Below the pieces are notes generated by a model. The model made no database searches. It was not told the DNA's origin and saw only the letters and a list, made by a program, of their open reading frames with translations. This document shows positions 9,790 to 18,372 of a stretch of 64,000 bases of DNA, piece after piece. This DNA comes from Vulcanisaeta moutnovskia 768-28 (lineage in GTDB: Archaea; Thermoproteota; Thermoprotei; Thermoproteales; Thermocladiaceae). The number at the start of each line of letters is the position of its first letter. The stretch's first letter is position 1. The position numbers and the translations under genes are program-made. The stretch is from the NCBI RefSeq assembly GCF_000190315.1, contig NC_015151.1:124001-188000 (forward strand), given 5' to 3'.

Positions 9790-11067
9790 ATGATGCCCAC
9801 GCGGTTCATAGAGGATGCTGTTATACTAGCGATTACGTATGGCCTAATAGCCCTGAGAGGAATAGGGAGAATTAATGTGCAGCCTTGGGCCGCTATGTTA
9901 CTCGGTGCTGCGCTTACTGTTGTGCTTGGTATATTAACACCTACCCAGGCCTTATCCTCAATAAATCTTAATGTTATTCTATTTCTAATTTCACTATTCA
10001 CAATATCATCCGCACTCGAGGTCAGTGGATTCTTCAGCTACTTAGCATACAGATTATTAATTGGTAGTCGTAACATAGGTAAATTAATACTTAGAATATT
10101 TGGGCTATCTGCCTTATTATCACTTGCACTCTCAAATGACGGCATTGCCGGCGCATTTACACCAGTAATAGTGTCCATGAGGAAACAGGCAAGGATAAAT
10201 ATAAAGCCACTACTATATGCGTTGGCCTTTGGCGTGACCATAGGTAGTGTTGCACTTCCTGTCGGTAATCCACAAAACCTACTCATAGCGCTAGAATCAG
10301 GAATGCCTAAACCCTTCATTATATTCACAGTTTACCTATTACCACCCACGGCAATTAACGCATTAATAATGTACCCATTATTATTACTGTTGTTTCGTGA
10401 TGACAATGACGAGGTTGTAATAGAGGAGACCAGAAGACCTGAGGAATTACTGGTTAATAGGAGACTAGCGTATATCGCTATTACAATATTATTAATACTA
10501 ATACCACTTTATTTCATAACAGATATATTTAACATAAGCCCATACCTAACTCCAGTAACCTTAACATTCACGGGCGCTGCCATAATTTATCTATTGAGTG
10601 GTAATGATAGAAGGAACGTCGCGCATAATGTTGATTGGACAACAATACTATTCTTCATAGGCCTCTTTATAGTAAGTGAAGGCGCACTCGAATCCGGAGT
10701 TCTCAATGCACTGGCTCATTACTTACCACAACCAACAACATTATTAGGCGTCTTCATATCGGGCCTACTCCTTAGCCAAGTCATTAGTAATGTACCTATG
10801 GTGGCGCTCTACATACCACTAATGAGAGAGCTAGGGGTTACATCAAGTAACTCCATTATTTGGATTGGATTGGCAGCGTCAAGCACAATAGCTGGGAACC
10901 TAACATTGATTGGTGCTGCAAGTAATGTAATAATAAGCGAAGCAAGTGAGAAGAGGGGTGGTGAGGGATTCGGATTTTTTGAGTTCATGAAGTACGGTAT
11001 CCCCATAACTATCGTAAACACCATAATTTACTATATATGGTTAAGTTATATACATGTACCGCTCTAG
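9790..11067 (+). CDS. ArsB/NhaD-type (SLC13-like) ion permease
   Basis: A 425-residue membrane protein with about eleven hydrophobic helices. SLALSNDGIAGAFTPVI and the later SQVISNVPMVALYIPL are the repeated ND/NVP half-site motifs of the ion transporter superfamily that includes ArsB, NhaD and citrate carriers. The substrate could be arsenite, Na+/H+ or a dicarboxylate; nothing adjacent decides between them. ATG 9790 or 9793 may start it, about 40 bases after a TATA-like CTTTTTATT at about 9746-9754. A run of six T follows the gene. Confidence 0.82.
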   Translation: MMPTRFIEDAVILAITYGLIALRGIGRINVQPWAAMLLGAALTVVLGILTPTQALSSINLNVILFLISLFTISSALEVSGFFSYLAYRLLIGSRNIGKLILRIFGLSALLSLALSNDGIAGAFTPVIVSMRKQARINIKPLLYALAFGVTIGSVALPVGNPQNLLIALESGMPKPFIIFTVYLLPPTAINALIMYPLLLLLFRDDNDEVVIEETRRPEELLVNRRLAYIAITILLILIPLYFITDIFNISPYLTPVTLTFTGAAIIYLLSGNDRRNVAHNVDWTTILFFIGLFIVSEGALESGVLNALAHYLPQPTTLLGVFISGLLLSQVISNVPMVALYIPLMRELGVTSSNSIIWIGLAASSTIAGNLTLIGAASNVIISEASEKRGGEGFGFFEFMKYGIPITIVNTIIYYIWLSYIHVPL

Positions 11068-11071
11068 CTCT

Positions 11072-11079
11072 GTTTTTTC
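11072..11079 (+). terminator. Oligo-T terminator
   Basis: TGTTTTTTC directly after the stop of the permease gene is a typical archaeal intrinsic termination signal (T-run without a required hairpin). Confidence 0.45.
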
Positions 11080-11126
11080 AATAATTATTGGACAAAATGT
11101 TTTTAAAGCGTAATAATGCCATTGGT

Positions 11127-11528
11127 ATGGGGATTGAAATGCGCATTTATGGCATTGCCATATTCGAGGTTAATAAGGACCTCGACGTTACTATCCTCGA
11201 CCTTGAGAATTCTGGTCTACATAGACTTGAGTATATGGAGATCGACCCAGACCTAGCCGCATACCTTGATATGGCTGAGGAGGAGTTTGGAGATACGCTT
11301 GGTAAGTACAAGACCATTAAGGACCATGTCTTTGAGTATGAGAATGAGAGGCTCGTACTCATTAGGTTCTTCATGCAGGGTAAACGCGTTAGTAAGGCAC
11401 TGCTCGTAAGCCTTAGAGCTGGTACACTTAGGAGTATTGTTAAGAGACTTGAGAATATTGGTTGGAATAGGCTATTCATGTTTGAGATCAAGAGACTAAT
11501 GAGGAGCATTAAGTACACGGACCATTAG
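11127..11528 (+). CDS. Hypothetical protein, 133 aa
   Basis: The frame is open from 11088, but the TATA box TTTTTAAAG at 11100-11108 lies within that extension and 24 bases before ATG 11127, so translation probably begins MGIEMRIYGIAI. The protein has an N-terminal strand-rich part and a basic C-terminal helix. Family not recognised. It overlaps the end of the convergent AK6 gene by 4 bases. Confidence 0.65.
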   Translation: MGIEMRIYGIAIFEVNKDLDVTILDLENSGLHRLEYMEIDPDLAAYLDMAEEEFGDTLGKYKTIKDHVFEYENERLVLIRFFMQGKRVSKALLVSLRAGTLRSIVKRLENIGWNRLFMFEIKRLMRSIKYTDH

Positions 11529-12103
11529 GTTAGGCATTTATCCATTTCCTCACTCAGACTTATCAGTAAATCCGTACTAAGCGTATCAAACCAATCAACA
11601 ACCCCCACATTAGGAACACCACTTGATAAATGATCAACTATGTACTTAACGACCTCGCCAACACCTTTATTTGACGTATCAACCTCAATAATCCTATCTT
11701 TACCAAACGTATCAATGGCCATACTTAATGATGAACCAACGATCTCAGCAAGTACATTCTCAATCACTTTACAACGAGGCCAACCCCTCATTAATAACCT
11801 CTGCATTAATTGAATGGGATTGAGCCTAAGTACAATGCACCAATCAATCAATGACCTATCGATTAAATTCACAGCAATTGTATCAATAATGAATAACTCT
11901 AAATTACTTAATTTCCTCATAATTAGGTCACGCGCCTTTGTCTCATCAATTATGTAATTCGTCTGCAATCGATCATCCCACCTAAGTAAGGGCTTTATGA
12001 CCTCGTCTACATCAATTAATGGTGCATTATATATCTTTGATAATTCTATGGCTATTGTTGTCTTACCAACACCAGGAGAACCGGTTACTAATAAACGAAC
12101 CAT
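11525..12103 (-). CDS. AK6/Fap7-type adenylate kinase
   Basis: A 192-residue P-loop nucleotide kinase of the archaeal AK6/Fap7 family (COG1936), which has adenylate kinase/ATPase activity and in other organisms helps mature the small ribosomal subunit. Walker A is GSPGVGKTT (residues 8-16), followed by the substrate segment IDVDEVIKPL. It lies 21 bases downstream of asnS with a strong ribosome site (AAGGAGGAG) just before its ATG, so the two are an operon serving translation. Confidence 0.82.
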   Translation of the reverse strand: MVRLLVTGSPGVGKTTIAIELSKIYNAPLIDVDEVIKPLLRWDDRLQTNYIIDETKARDLIMRKLSNLELFIIDTIAVNLIDRSLIDWCIVLRLNPIQLMQRLLMRGWPRCKVIENVLAEIVGSSLSMAIDTFGKDRIIEVDTSNKGVGEVVKYIVDHLSSGVPNVGVVDWFDTLSTDLLISLSEEMDKCLT

Positions 12104-12124
12104 TTTAACTCCTCCTTATTAAGG

Positions 12125-13414
12125 TCATGGCTTAACACGCCTTATATCTCTAGGAAACGGCACTGCATCTCTAATGTGATCAAGCCCGCAAACCCACATC
12201 ACGAGCCTGTCAATACCAAGACCAAAACCAGCATGCGGCACAGAACCATACCTCCTTAGGTCTAGGTACCAGTCATAGTCCTCAGGTCTTAATCCAAACT
12301 TCTTAATCTTACCAAGTAACTCCTCGTAATCATAAATACGCTCACCACCACCAACAATCTCTCCATAGCCCTCAGGTGCAAGTACATCTACACTTAAGGT
12401 GGTTTCAGGTCTTTGAGGGTCATTTCTGTGATAAAATGCCTTTACCTGTTCGGGAAAATGATGAAGAAGTATTGGCTTATCAAACTGCATTGTTAATACC
12501 TTCTCCTCATCAGCTCCAATGTCATCACCCCACTTAATCTTCAATCCCTTAGACCGGAGAATCTCAATTGCCTCGTCATAACTAACCCTATAGAACGGTG
12601 GTTTCACATTCTCAAGAACCTTAGTGTCTCTATTTAATAGTTTCAATTCATCCTGCCTCTCCTTAAGAACCTTATCAACAACATACGTTATTAAATCCTC
12701 AAGTAGATTAAGTAAATCATTAAATTGCAACCAAGCCTCCTCAGCCTCAGCATGCCAAAACTCAGTTAAATGTCTCCTTGTCCTTGATGACTCAGCCCTA
12801 AAACTCGGTGCGATTGTATATACCCTCTCAAGGGCATATATTAGGATCTCCAGATAGAACTGTGACGATTGCGTTAGATAAACATCCTCCCTATCAAAGT
12901 ACTTCACTGGGAATAGTGTGGCTCCACCCTCAACAGCCGCCGACACAAACATGGGTCCTTGAACTTCATAATAATCCCTGGACCTGAAGAATTCATGTAT
13001 TGCACCAAATACCGTATGCCTAACCCTGAGAACAGCCCACATTCTCCTACTCCTAACCCATAAATGCCTAACATCAAGCAAGTACTCACTATCGGCCTTA
13101 GCGGCATCCTCATTTATAGGGAATGAATAACCAACATAGTACCAATTAATGCTCTTAACATGTATTTCAGCGCCACCAGGAGCTCTCTGCTCCTTCTTAA
13201 CAACACCCGTTAATACTAATGACGACTCCATATTCAACTTAGACACAATATCCAATAGGTTCGGATCTGACTTACTAATAACTGTCTGTATTATCCCACT
13301 ACCATCCCTCACCACAAGGAATACTTTATCCTTTAACTCCCTCTTCCTGTAAACCCAGCCCCTTATTGTGACCTCAATACCCTCGTTTAGGCTAAAAACA
13401 TCTTTTATACTCAT
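12125..13414 (-). CDS. asnS: Asparaginyl-tRNA synthetase
   Basis: A 429-residue class IIb synthetase charging tRNA-Asn. The N-terminal OB domain (about 1-100) contains IRGWVYRKRELKDKVFLVVRD. The catalytic domain has motif 2 FRAESSRTRRHLTEFWHAEAE and motif 3 GFGLGIDRLVMWVCG. The residues around EFWHAEAE are those of archaeal AsnRS rather than AspRS. Ending RDAVPFPRDIRRVKP is typical. First gene of a likely operon with the AK6 gene. Its presence implies direct asparaginylation. Confidence 0.92.
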   Translation of the reverse strand: MSIKDVFSLNEGIEVTIRGWVYRKRELKDKVFLVVRDGSGIIQTVISKSDPNLLDIVSKLNMESSLVLTGVVKKEQRAPGGAEIHVKSINWYYVGYSFPINEDAAKADSEYLLDVRHLWVRSRRMWAVLRVRHTVFGAIHEFFRSRDYYEVQGPMFVSAAVEGGATLFPVKYFDREDVYLTQSSQFYLEILIYALERVYTIAPSFRAESSRTRRHLTEFWHAEAEEAWLQFNDLLNLLEDLITYVVDKVLKERQDELKLLNRDTKVLENVKPPFYRVSYDEAIEILRSKGLKIKWGDDIGADEEKVLTMQFDKPILLHHFPEQVKAFYHRNDPQRPETTLSVDVLAPEGYGEIVGGGERIYDYEELLGKIKKFGLRPEDYDWYLDLRRYGSVPHAGFGLGIDRLVMWVCGLDHIRDAVPFPRDIRRVKP

Positions 13415-13479
13415 TACCTTATTACTTATTAAAATAGGTCACGGGTTTGGTAATAAAGAACCAGTTATAAAGCTTATCT

Positions 13480-13806
13480 TTATGATGATTGCTCAGCGGG
13501 TCTTGAGGAATATATTGCATGAACAATAAGTCTCTCGTCATCATTGGGGCACTTATCATCGACAACCTTACCAACATAGTCACCTAACCTATATGATATT
13601 GTTTTTGAATAACCGCAACGAGGACACATTAGAACCTCAACCTCACCGCTAATTGCTAGTGGTCCCTTTGATTCAGCCTCCCTAGCCTGCGTAAGTGATT
13701 CTTTAATTACCCTATAGTACCTATTGTTCATTATTAATCCAATTAATAATGCCACTACGAAAATTACTAGACTCATTAAGGTTATGTAGTAATACTCAAA
13801 GCTCAC
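13480..13806 (-). CDS. Membrane-anchored zinc-ribbon protein, 108 aa
   Basis: One N-terminal membrane helix (residues about 9-26) precedes a cytoplasmic part with CPRCG and, some 24 residues later, CPND, an incomplete zinc ribbon. The GTG start at 13806 lies 25 bases after a TATA box (TTTAAATAC, about 13827-13836). Family not recognised. It may be a membrane-tethered nucleic-acid or protein-binding factor. Confidence 0.65.
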   Translation of the reverse strand: MSFEYYYITLMSLVIFVVALLIGLIMNNRYYRVIKESLTQAREAESKGPLAISGEVEVLMCPRCGYSKTISYRLGDYVGKVVDDKCPNDDERLIVHAIYSSRPAEQSS

Positions 13807-13845
13807 TGTAATGTTAGGTTCTGAGTATTTAAATAAATTACTAAC

Positions 13846-15027
13846 TTACTGGGCAACACCGCCAGTATTGCCAACACCTATTAGTATTACCTCCTCACCT
13901 TCCCTAATGCTCTCCCTAATAACCCTCTTAATCCTCTCTACGGCATCATTAACAGCACTCTCAACGTCCTTAGGCATTGCCGATAAAGCCTCGGGTAGGC
14001 TCATCTTAATTAGTATTGCATAAAGTGGTATGTCGTACTTACTGGCTGTTCTCTCAATATTAAACCTCTCAACGCCGATACCACCCATGGCAACACCTAT
14101 ACCCTCAGAAATAGAACCCGTCTTTTCCCCCTCAAGTTTTAAAGCCGCATCCACGGTAATTATTATCTTCGGCTTAACACCAACCCTCTCTATTAGGTAT
14201 GTTATCCCATCATCAAGACTACCAACCGTACCCCCAGGACCTCTAGCCTTAATGACATATACTTTCCTACCCTCAAAATTACAAAGTCCTATGTACGTAT
14301 CCTTAATATTATGCGTAAGCTCGTTAACATCAGAGCAGCTCCTTACGAATCTATAGGCCGTTAAGGGACCCGCAGCATCACCAACCGGTTGCCCCTTAAG
14401 GAACGTAGATATTGCACCATTTAATGCATTAACGTACTCCTTAAGTATTGGCAATAACATATAGACCTGCATCATTAGATAGGGATTCTTGTACTTATTA
14501 CTCAATTTATAGTAATGCATTATTACTTTGTATATGTAGTTTAACTCCCTTAAACCATCAACAGCATCAACAACATTCTGAACCAAGGGCCTATCAACAT
14601 TTGGTAATAATGCCCTTATCGAACTCTCAAGCTTCTCATTATATGCCGTTACCAATAACTTAAGCGTCCTCATTAATCCAGTAGGCTCCGTATTCACGGG
14701 CTCTATAACCACAAATTCCATGAGCTCCTGTATTGTTTTCTCAACCAAACTCTTATTAACGGTTTGGTACGATCCATTTGATTTCAATAGTTGATCAACA
14801 TGACCAATCACTAAATTAACGTTGTTGGTAATTAATTTACTAAGTCCCGTTAGGAAACTACCCACTGTATATGAGTACCTCCATATCATTGCATAGTCCT
14901 GGAAGAAGAATAGCACTAGTAATGCAATCCATACAATATTTGAGATTAGAGCAATCCATACATTACTCTGATTACTTCCAAGCCCGATCTGCAATACCAC
15001 TTGGTGTAATAATGTGAGTATTACCAT
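13846..15027 (-). CDS. DUF1512 family membrane-anchored protein
   Basis: A 393-residue protein matching the archaeal DUF1512 family. One membrane helix lies at residues about 25-45, followed by a helical middle and a C-terminal alpha/beta domain with KARGPGGTVGSLDDGI, IIITVDAALKLEGEKTGS and VILIGVGNTGG. The C-terminal glycine motifs resemble a peptidase or nucleotide-binding fold, but no activity is known for the family. ATG 15027 sits about 27 bases from a TATA box at 15050-15060, which may also serve the divergent radical SAM gene. Confidence 0.82.
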   Translation of the reverse strand: MVILTLLHQVVLQIGLGSNQSNVWIALISNIVWIALLVLFFFQDYAMIWRYSYTVGSFLTGLSKLITNNVNLVIGHVDQLLKSNGSYQTVNKSLVEKTIQELMEFVVIEPVNTEPTGLMRTLKLLVTAYNEKLESSIRALLPNVDRPLVQNVVDAVDGLRELNYIYKVIMHYYKLSNKYKNPYLMMQVYMLLPILKEYVNALNGAISTFLKGQPVGDAAGPLTAYRFVRSCSDVNELTHNIKDTYIGLCNFEGRKVYVIKARGPGGTVGSLDDGITYLIERVGVKPKIIITVDAALKLEGEKTGSISEGIGVAMGGIGVERFNIERTASKYDIPLYAILIKMSLPEALSAMPKDVESAVNDAVERIKRVIRESIREGEEVILIGVGNTGGVAQ

Positions 15028-15049
15028 CAATTAGCAATGACAGACACCA

Positions 15050-15060
15050 GTTTTAAAAAC
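15050..15060. promoter_or_regulatory. Shared TATA element between divergent genes
   Basis: AGTTTTAAAAAC is AT-rich on both strands. On the minus strand it is about 27 bases upstream of ATG 15027 (DUF1512). On the plus strand it is the only TATA-like sequence in front of the radical SAM gene. Confidence 0.4.
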
Positions 15061-15103
15061 ATTCTGAGTATGGCGATTAAGGTTAGCAACCTGGTGTTGG
15101 GTG

Positions 15104-16165
15104 ATGCTGTGGCTCCTCTTCACAACAGGTGCATGCAATTTAAGGTGTTCGTACTGCGGAGGATCATTCGAACCACACGTAGTACCCTGGAGAATAACCT
15201 ACGAAAATAATAAGCTAAAGCAATTAATAGAAAGGGATGAGGATGCCACCGTAATATTCTACGGCGGTGAACCACTGCTTAATCCAGGCTTCATCATATG
15301 GACTATGAATAATGTTAAGGCGAGGAGGTTTGGTATTCAAACTAATGGCACCCTCGTTAGTTTATTGCCTAGGGATTATTGGAGGAGGATGGATGTCGTC
15401 CTGTTATCAATTGATGGCAGGGAAAAGGTGACTGACACCAATAGAGGTAGGGGTGTTTATAGGGCTGTTTTTAATGCATTCAATTACCTAAGGAGTATAG
15501 GCGTTAAGAGGATTATTGCCAGGATGACCGTTACAGAATTAACAGATATATATGAAGACGTAACACACCTACTTAATATTGGCTTTAACTATGTTCATTG
15601 GCAATTAAACGTTGTATGGACAGATAAGTGGAATATTAAGACCTGGGCAGATGGTAATTACCTGCCAGGCATTAGGAAGTTAGTGGATTTATTCTTAAGG
15701 AGGGCTGAGGAAGGTAAGGTATTTGGCATCGTGCCAATACTAGGCATACTAAATGCATATCTATTTAAGCCATATGAGGGGCCACCCTGCGGCGCTGGTT
15801 ATAGGGCAGTCGCCGTATCAACAGACGGTAGAGTACTTGCATGCCCAATAGCCGTTAGGGAAGATTGGTCAGTGCTTGGCCATATTAATACTGGCTTTAA
15901 ACTAATGAATATTCAATTACCAGAAATGTGCATGAAATGCGAGTATAAACCCTACTGCGGCGGTCGGTGCTTATACGCAATAATGGAGGGCGAGAAGTAT
16001 TGGGGTAGGGATGGGGTCTTAGCCGTGGATTACGTAACAAGGGAGACCATAAAGGCCGTGCTCTCCATAGCCCCGAGAATTAAGGAACTGATTAATAATG
16101 GCGTTATTAAAACTGAGGACATTGCTTATGACCCAATACTAGACTCAACAGAGGTTATTCCATAA
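15104..16165 (+). CDS. Radical SAM enzyme with SPASM-like C-terminus
   Basis: A 353-residue radical SAM protein. CNLRCSYCGG near the N-terminus is the CxxxCxxC site for the SAM-binding 4Fe-4S cluster, and FYGGEPLLNP is the GGEP motif. The C-terminus has further cysteines (PPCGAGYRA, VLACPIA, MCMKCEYKPYCGGRCLY), as expected of a SPASM-type domain for auxiliary clusters. Such enzymes commonly modify peptides. The protein resembles the archaeal AF0577-type putative peptide-modifying group, a match made from memory. ATG 15104 is preferred to GTG 15101. A small membrane protein follows 43 bases later. Confidence 0.8.
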   Translation: MLWLLFTTGACNLRCSYCGGSFEPHVVPWRITYENNKLKQLIERDEDATVIFYGGEPLLNPGFIIWTMNNVKARRFGIQTNGTLVSLLPRDYWRRMDVVLLSIDGREKVTDTNRGRGVYRAVFNAFNYLRSIGVKRIIARMTVTELTDIYEDVTHLLNIGFNYVHWQLNVVWTDKWNIKTWADGNYLPGIRKLVDLFLRRAEEGKVFGIVPILGILNAYLFKPYEGPPCGAGYRAVAVSTDGRVLACPIAVREDWSVLGHINTGFKLMNIQLPEMCMKCEYKPYCGGRCLYAIMEGEKYWGRDGVLAVDYVTRETIKAVLSIAPRIKELINNGVIKTEDIAYDPILDSTEVIP

Positions 16166-16208
16166 ATGAGGCAGGGTTTATAAGGATGCTCGCAGGATAA
16201 CACCTGCC

Positions 16209-16691
16209 ATGGTGAATACCACATCTGTGAATAAGTCAAAATTAGAGCCATTATTAAAAGTAACATTGATAGCACTGGGTATTTATGACGTGATAGCGTT
16301 CTTTCAACTGAACCTCCTAAATTACATATACTATGCAGTAATACCCACAGTGACAATACTGATAATAGCATATGTAATATACAGATCATTTCATATAGGT
16401 ACTGCTCACCACAGTCATCACTTTGAAACGTATGCAATAGGTGCCAACGAAGACACAGCCATAAACAGGCTTAAGGATAAAATCAATGAGATAGAAAATA
16501 AGGACCAAGGGAATGAAGAACTGCTACGCCTGAAATTAATCCTGGCAAACCTACTCCTACAAAAGGGCGAGTATCTGGAGGCAAGGAAAATATTAACTGA
16601 AGTAGAGACATTAATGAGAACAATAAAGCCGCTAAGCAAAGACATCACCATAATGTACAATGCATTAAAAAGCAAAATTAATGAACATTAA
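16209..16691 (+). CDS. Two-helix membrane protein with TPR-like tail
   Basis: A 160-residue protein with two hydrophobic segments (about 15-32 and 40-58), a His-rich turn (HHSHHF), then a soluble helical tail with the TPR-like segment LLLQKGEYLEARKIL. It lies 43 bases after the radical SAM gene on the same strand but has its own TATA-like GTTTATAA at about 16175-16182. It could be a scaffold or partner of that enzyme. Family not recognised. Confidence 0.6.
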   Translation: MVNTTSVNKSKLEPLLKVTLIALGIYDVIAFFQLNLLNYIYYAVIPTVTILIIAYVIYRSFHIGTAHHSHHFETYAIGANEDTAINRLKDKINEIENKDQGNEELLRLKLILANLLLQKGEYLEARKILTEVETLMRTIKPLSKDITIMYNALKSKINEH

Positions 16692-16756
16692 TTCCATCAT
16701 TATTTAAACCCAAAGACACCACAAAAGCTTAAAATAACGAGCAAGACAATAATCCG

Positions 16757-16830
16757 ACCTCGGTAGCTCAGCCAGGTAGAGCGGCGGGCTGTTAACTCGT
16801 AGGTTCCGAGTTCGAATCCCGCGGACTCGC
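16757..16830 (+). tRNA. tRNA-Asn(GTT)-like gene, acceptor arm unpaired, possibly a pseudogene
   Basis: D arm GCTC...GAGC (16766-16782), an anticodon stem GCGGG/CTCGT with loop CTGTTAA (anticodon GTT, Asn) and T loop TTCGAAT (16811-16817) are all present at normal spacing with no intron. However, the 5' acceptor ACCTCGG (16757-16763) does not pair with GGACTCG (16823-16829) at any position, and the T stem CCGAG/CCCGC has two mismatches. A TATA-like GCTTAAAATA at about 16727-16736 and a T-rich tail at 16841-16850 are both in place. The gene is therefore promoter-equipped but appears altered over its 3' third. Confidence 0.5.
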
Positions 16831-16893
16831 AATCCTTCGTGTTTTTCTTTGTAATTTGAGTAAGGAAAGAGAAAGAGGAAAAGAGGTTTTGTT

Positions 16894-16910
16894 GGCCCGT
16901 GGGTTTGGGT
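16894..16910. repeat. 17-bp flank shared by PaRep2b copies
   Basis: GGCCCGTGGGTTTGGGT just past the 3' end of the full PaRep2b gene recurs exactly at 43257-43273 beside the dead copy, showing that the duplicated unit extends beyond the coding sequence. Confidence 0.7.
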
Positions 16911-16914
16911 GGGG

Positions 16915-18366
16915 TTAGGTATCATCGAAGCACTTTAGGTTTTGCATTGCTTTTGCTATCCTTTCCTTCCTCTCATCCTTCGTTTCGTTAAGCCACTCAC
17001 CCAGCTTTCTGCAGACTATCGGCTTTAGTGGGCTGTCCCTCACGTTTGCGTGGGTTATTGAGATTATGTAGTTTCCACGACTAACGTACATAGATGGTTT
17101 ATAGCCAGCCTTCCTGAGCTCCTCGATCAATTTCAAAGCCTCGTTATTGTCCTTTCTATGTGTCCTAAGCTCAACCCTACAATCACCATTCACATCAATG
17201 CTCATGCTTATGTTCGTCCCTAGTATTAAAATCGATCTGCTGCCCAACTCCTTAATCTCCATGTTGGCAAGCTCGATTATCCTCCTAAGCTTCTCACCAC
17301 CGGACAGAGAGGCACCAAGCTCAATCAACTCCCTAATGTCTGGCATCGCCAACCAATCCCTGGCTAGCTTGACGGCTTTACTCGAATTAATCCCAACCTC
17401 GGCCTTGTAATCCCTCACTTTTATCGTGAAGCCTAGCTCGTTTATCAACCTCTCGATAATTCCAAGCCACAAATCGTACTTAGCTAAGCCCATTATCAAC
17501 CTCACGTACCTCTCACCAACATTAACCTCACCATCACCCCAAATTGCCGAAGCCAGAAAGATCTTGATCCTCTCCTCGTCAAAGTTCTTGACTTCCTTAG
17601 CAGCCTCCTCTTTCGACCTCGCCTCATGGTCCTTAGCGACTAAGTACCACTTAACTGAGACATCATTCTCATTAATGTTTATGCCGTATATGAGCACGTG
17701 GATTTTGCCTGGGTAGCACAGTGTCCATAGGATCGCTTGCCAAGGCTGGTTCGTGCCCATGGCTGGGTGGTCATTTATAACGCTTCCATCAGTCATTTCC
17801 CAGCCGTGTTGGATGGCCTTTAGTAACTCCTCATCGCTGAACATATTGGCTACCCTAACGTCGTCACCCTCGAGCTCAGATAGTACTAGGTGCATTGTGA
17901 TACCCCCGTTTTTAGCAACCCTAGTCACCTTGACAGTCACGTCCGTACTGTATATGTGAACCACGAGCGATTTTTCATTGCCTTTGCCAGTCACTACTAT
18001 GTCTATTGCATTCCTCTCGAGCAGCTCCACCAACTCGAGCAATTGTCTCCAGTACACCTTAACCCACTTCTCCCTGAGCTCCTCGAGGAGCTCAACCATC
18101 TTCCTAACGATCTTCCTGGCTTCCTTCACCTTCTTACCCTTGTCCTCCTTATGCTCCTCAAGCCACTGCTCGAGTAAATCAATGAGCTCGTCTATGAAGG
18201 CTGCCGTCTCGAGCTTGCCCCTATGTTTCTCAACCCTTCTCTTCAGCTCTTCAACCAACTCCAGAACCTCCTTAATTGTCTCCTCATCCGTCACCAGCTC
18301 CTTGCAAACGAGCCTCCTACCGCGTTTAACACCCCAACAAATCCTCGGCTTATCTGCTTGAGCCAT
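16915..18366 (-). CDS. PaRep2b-family protein, full-length copy
   Basis: A 483-residue protein of the PaRep2b family, a repeated gene family first described in Pyrobaculum aerophilum. It begins with a short basic segment containing ICWGVKRGRRLVCKE, followed by a charged, coiled-coil-like region (about 25-115), then a globular half. The segment ASAIWGDGEV (around residue 285) resembles a LAGLIDADG-type motif, though no endonuclease activity is proven for the family. ATG 18366 is chosen over TTG 18372. A TATA-like CTTTAAAAAAC lies at 18396-18406. Fragments of the same family occur at 31742 and 43277. Confidence 0.8.
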   Translation of the reverse strand: MAQADKPRICWGVKRGRRLVCKELVTDEETIKEVLELVEELKRRVEKHRGKLETAAFIDELIDLLEQWLEEHKEDKGKKVKEARKIVRKMVELLEELREKWVKVYWRQLLELVELLERNAIDIVVTGKGNEKSLVVHIYSTDVTVKVTRVAKNGGITMHLVLSELEGDDVRVANMFSDEELLKAIQHGWEMTDGSVINDHPAMGTNQPWQAILWTLCYPGKIHVLIYGININENDVSVKWYLVAKDHEARSKEEAAKEVKNFDEERIKIFLASAIWGDGEVNVGERYVRLIMGLAKYDLWLGIIERLINELGFTIKVRDYKAEVGINSSKAVKLARDWLAMPDIRELIELGASLSGGEKLRRIIELANMEIKELGSRSILILGTNISMSIDVNGDCRVELRTHRKDNNEALKLIEELRKAGYKPSMYVSRGNYIISITHANVRDSPLKPIVCRKLGEWLNETKDERKERIAKAMQNLKCFDDT

Positions 18367-18372
18367 AGCCAA

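Noticed and set aside
16704-16925. 73-codon minus-strand frame across the tRNA-like gene
   Set aside because: It is antisense to the tRNA arms and its content has no protein-like motif.
17978-18361. 127-codon Ser/Leu-rich plus-strand frame
   Set aside because: Lies entirely antisense to the coiled-coil part of the PaRep2b gene. Its Ser/Leu-only composition is the mirror of Glu/Lys-rich coding.
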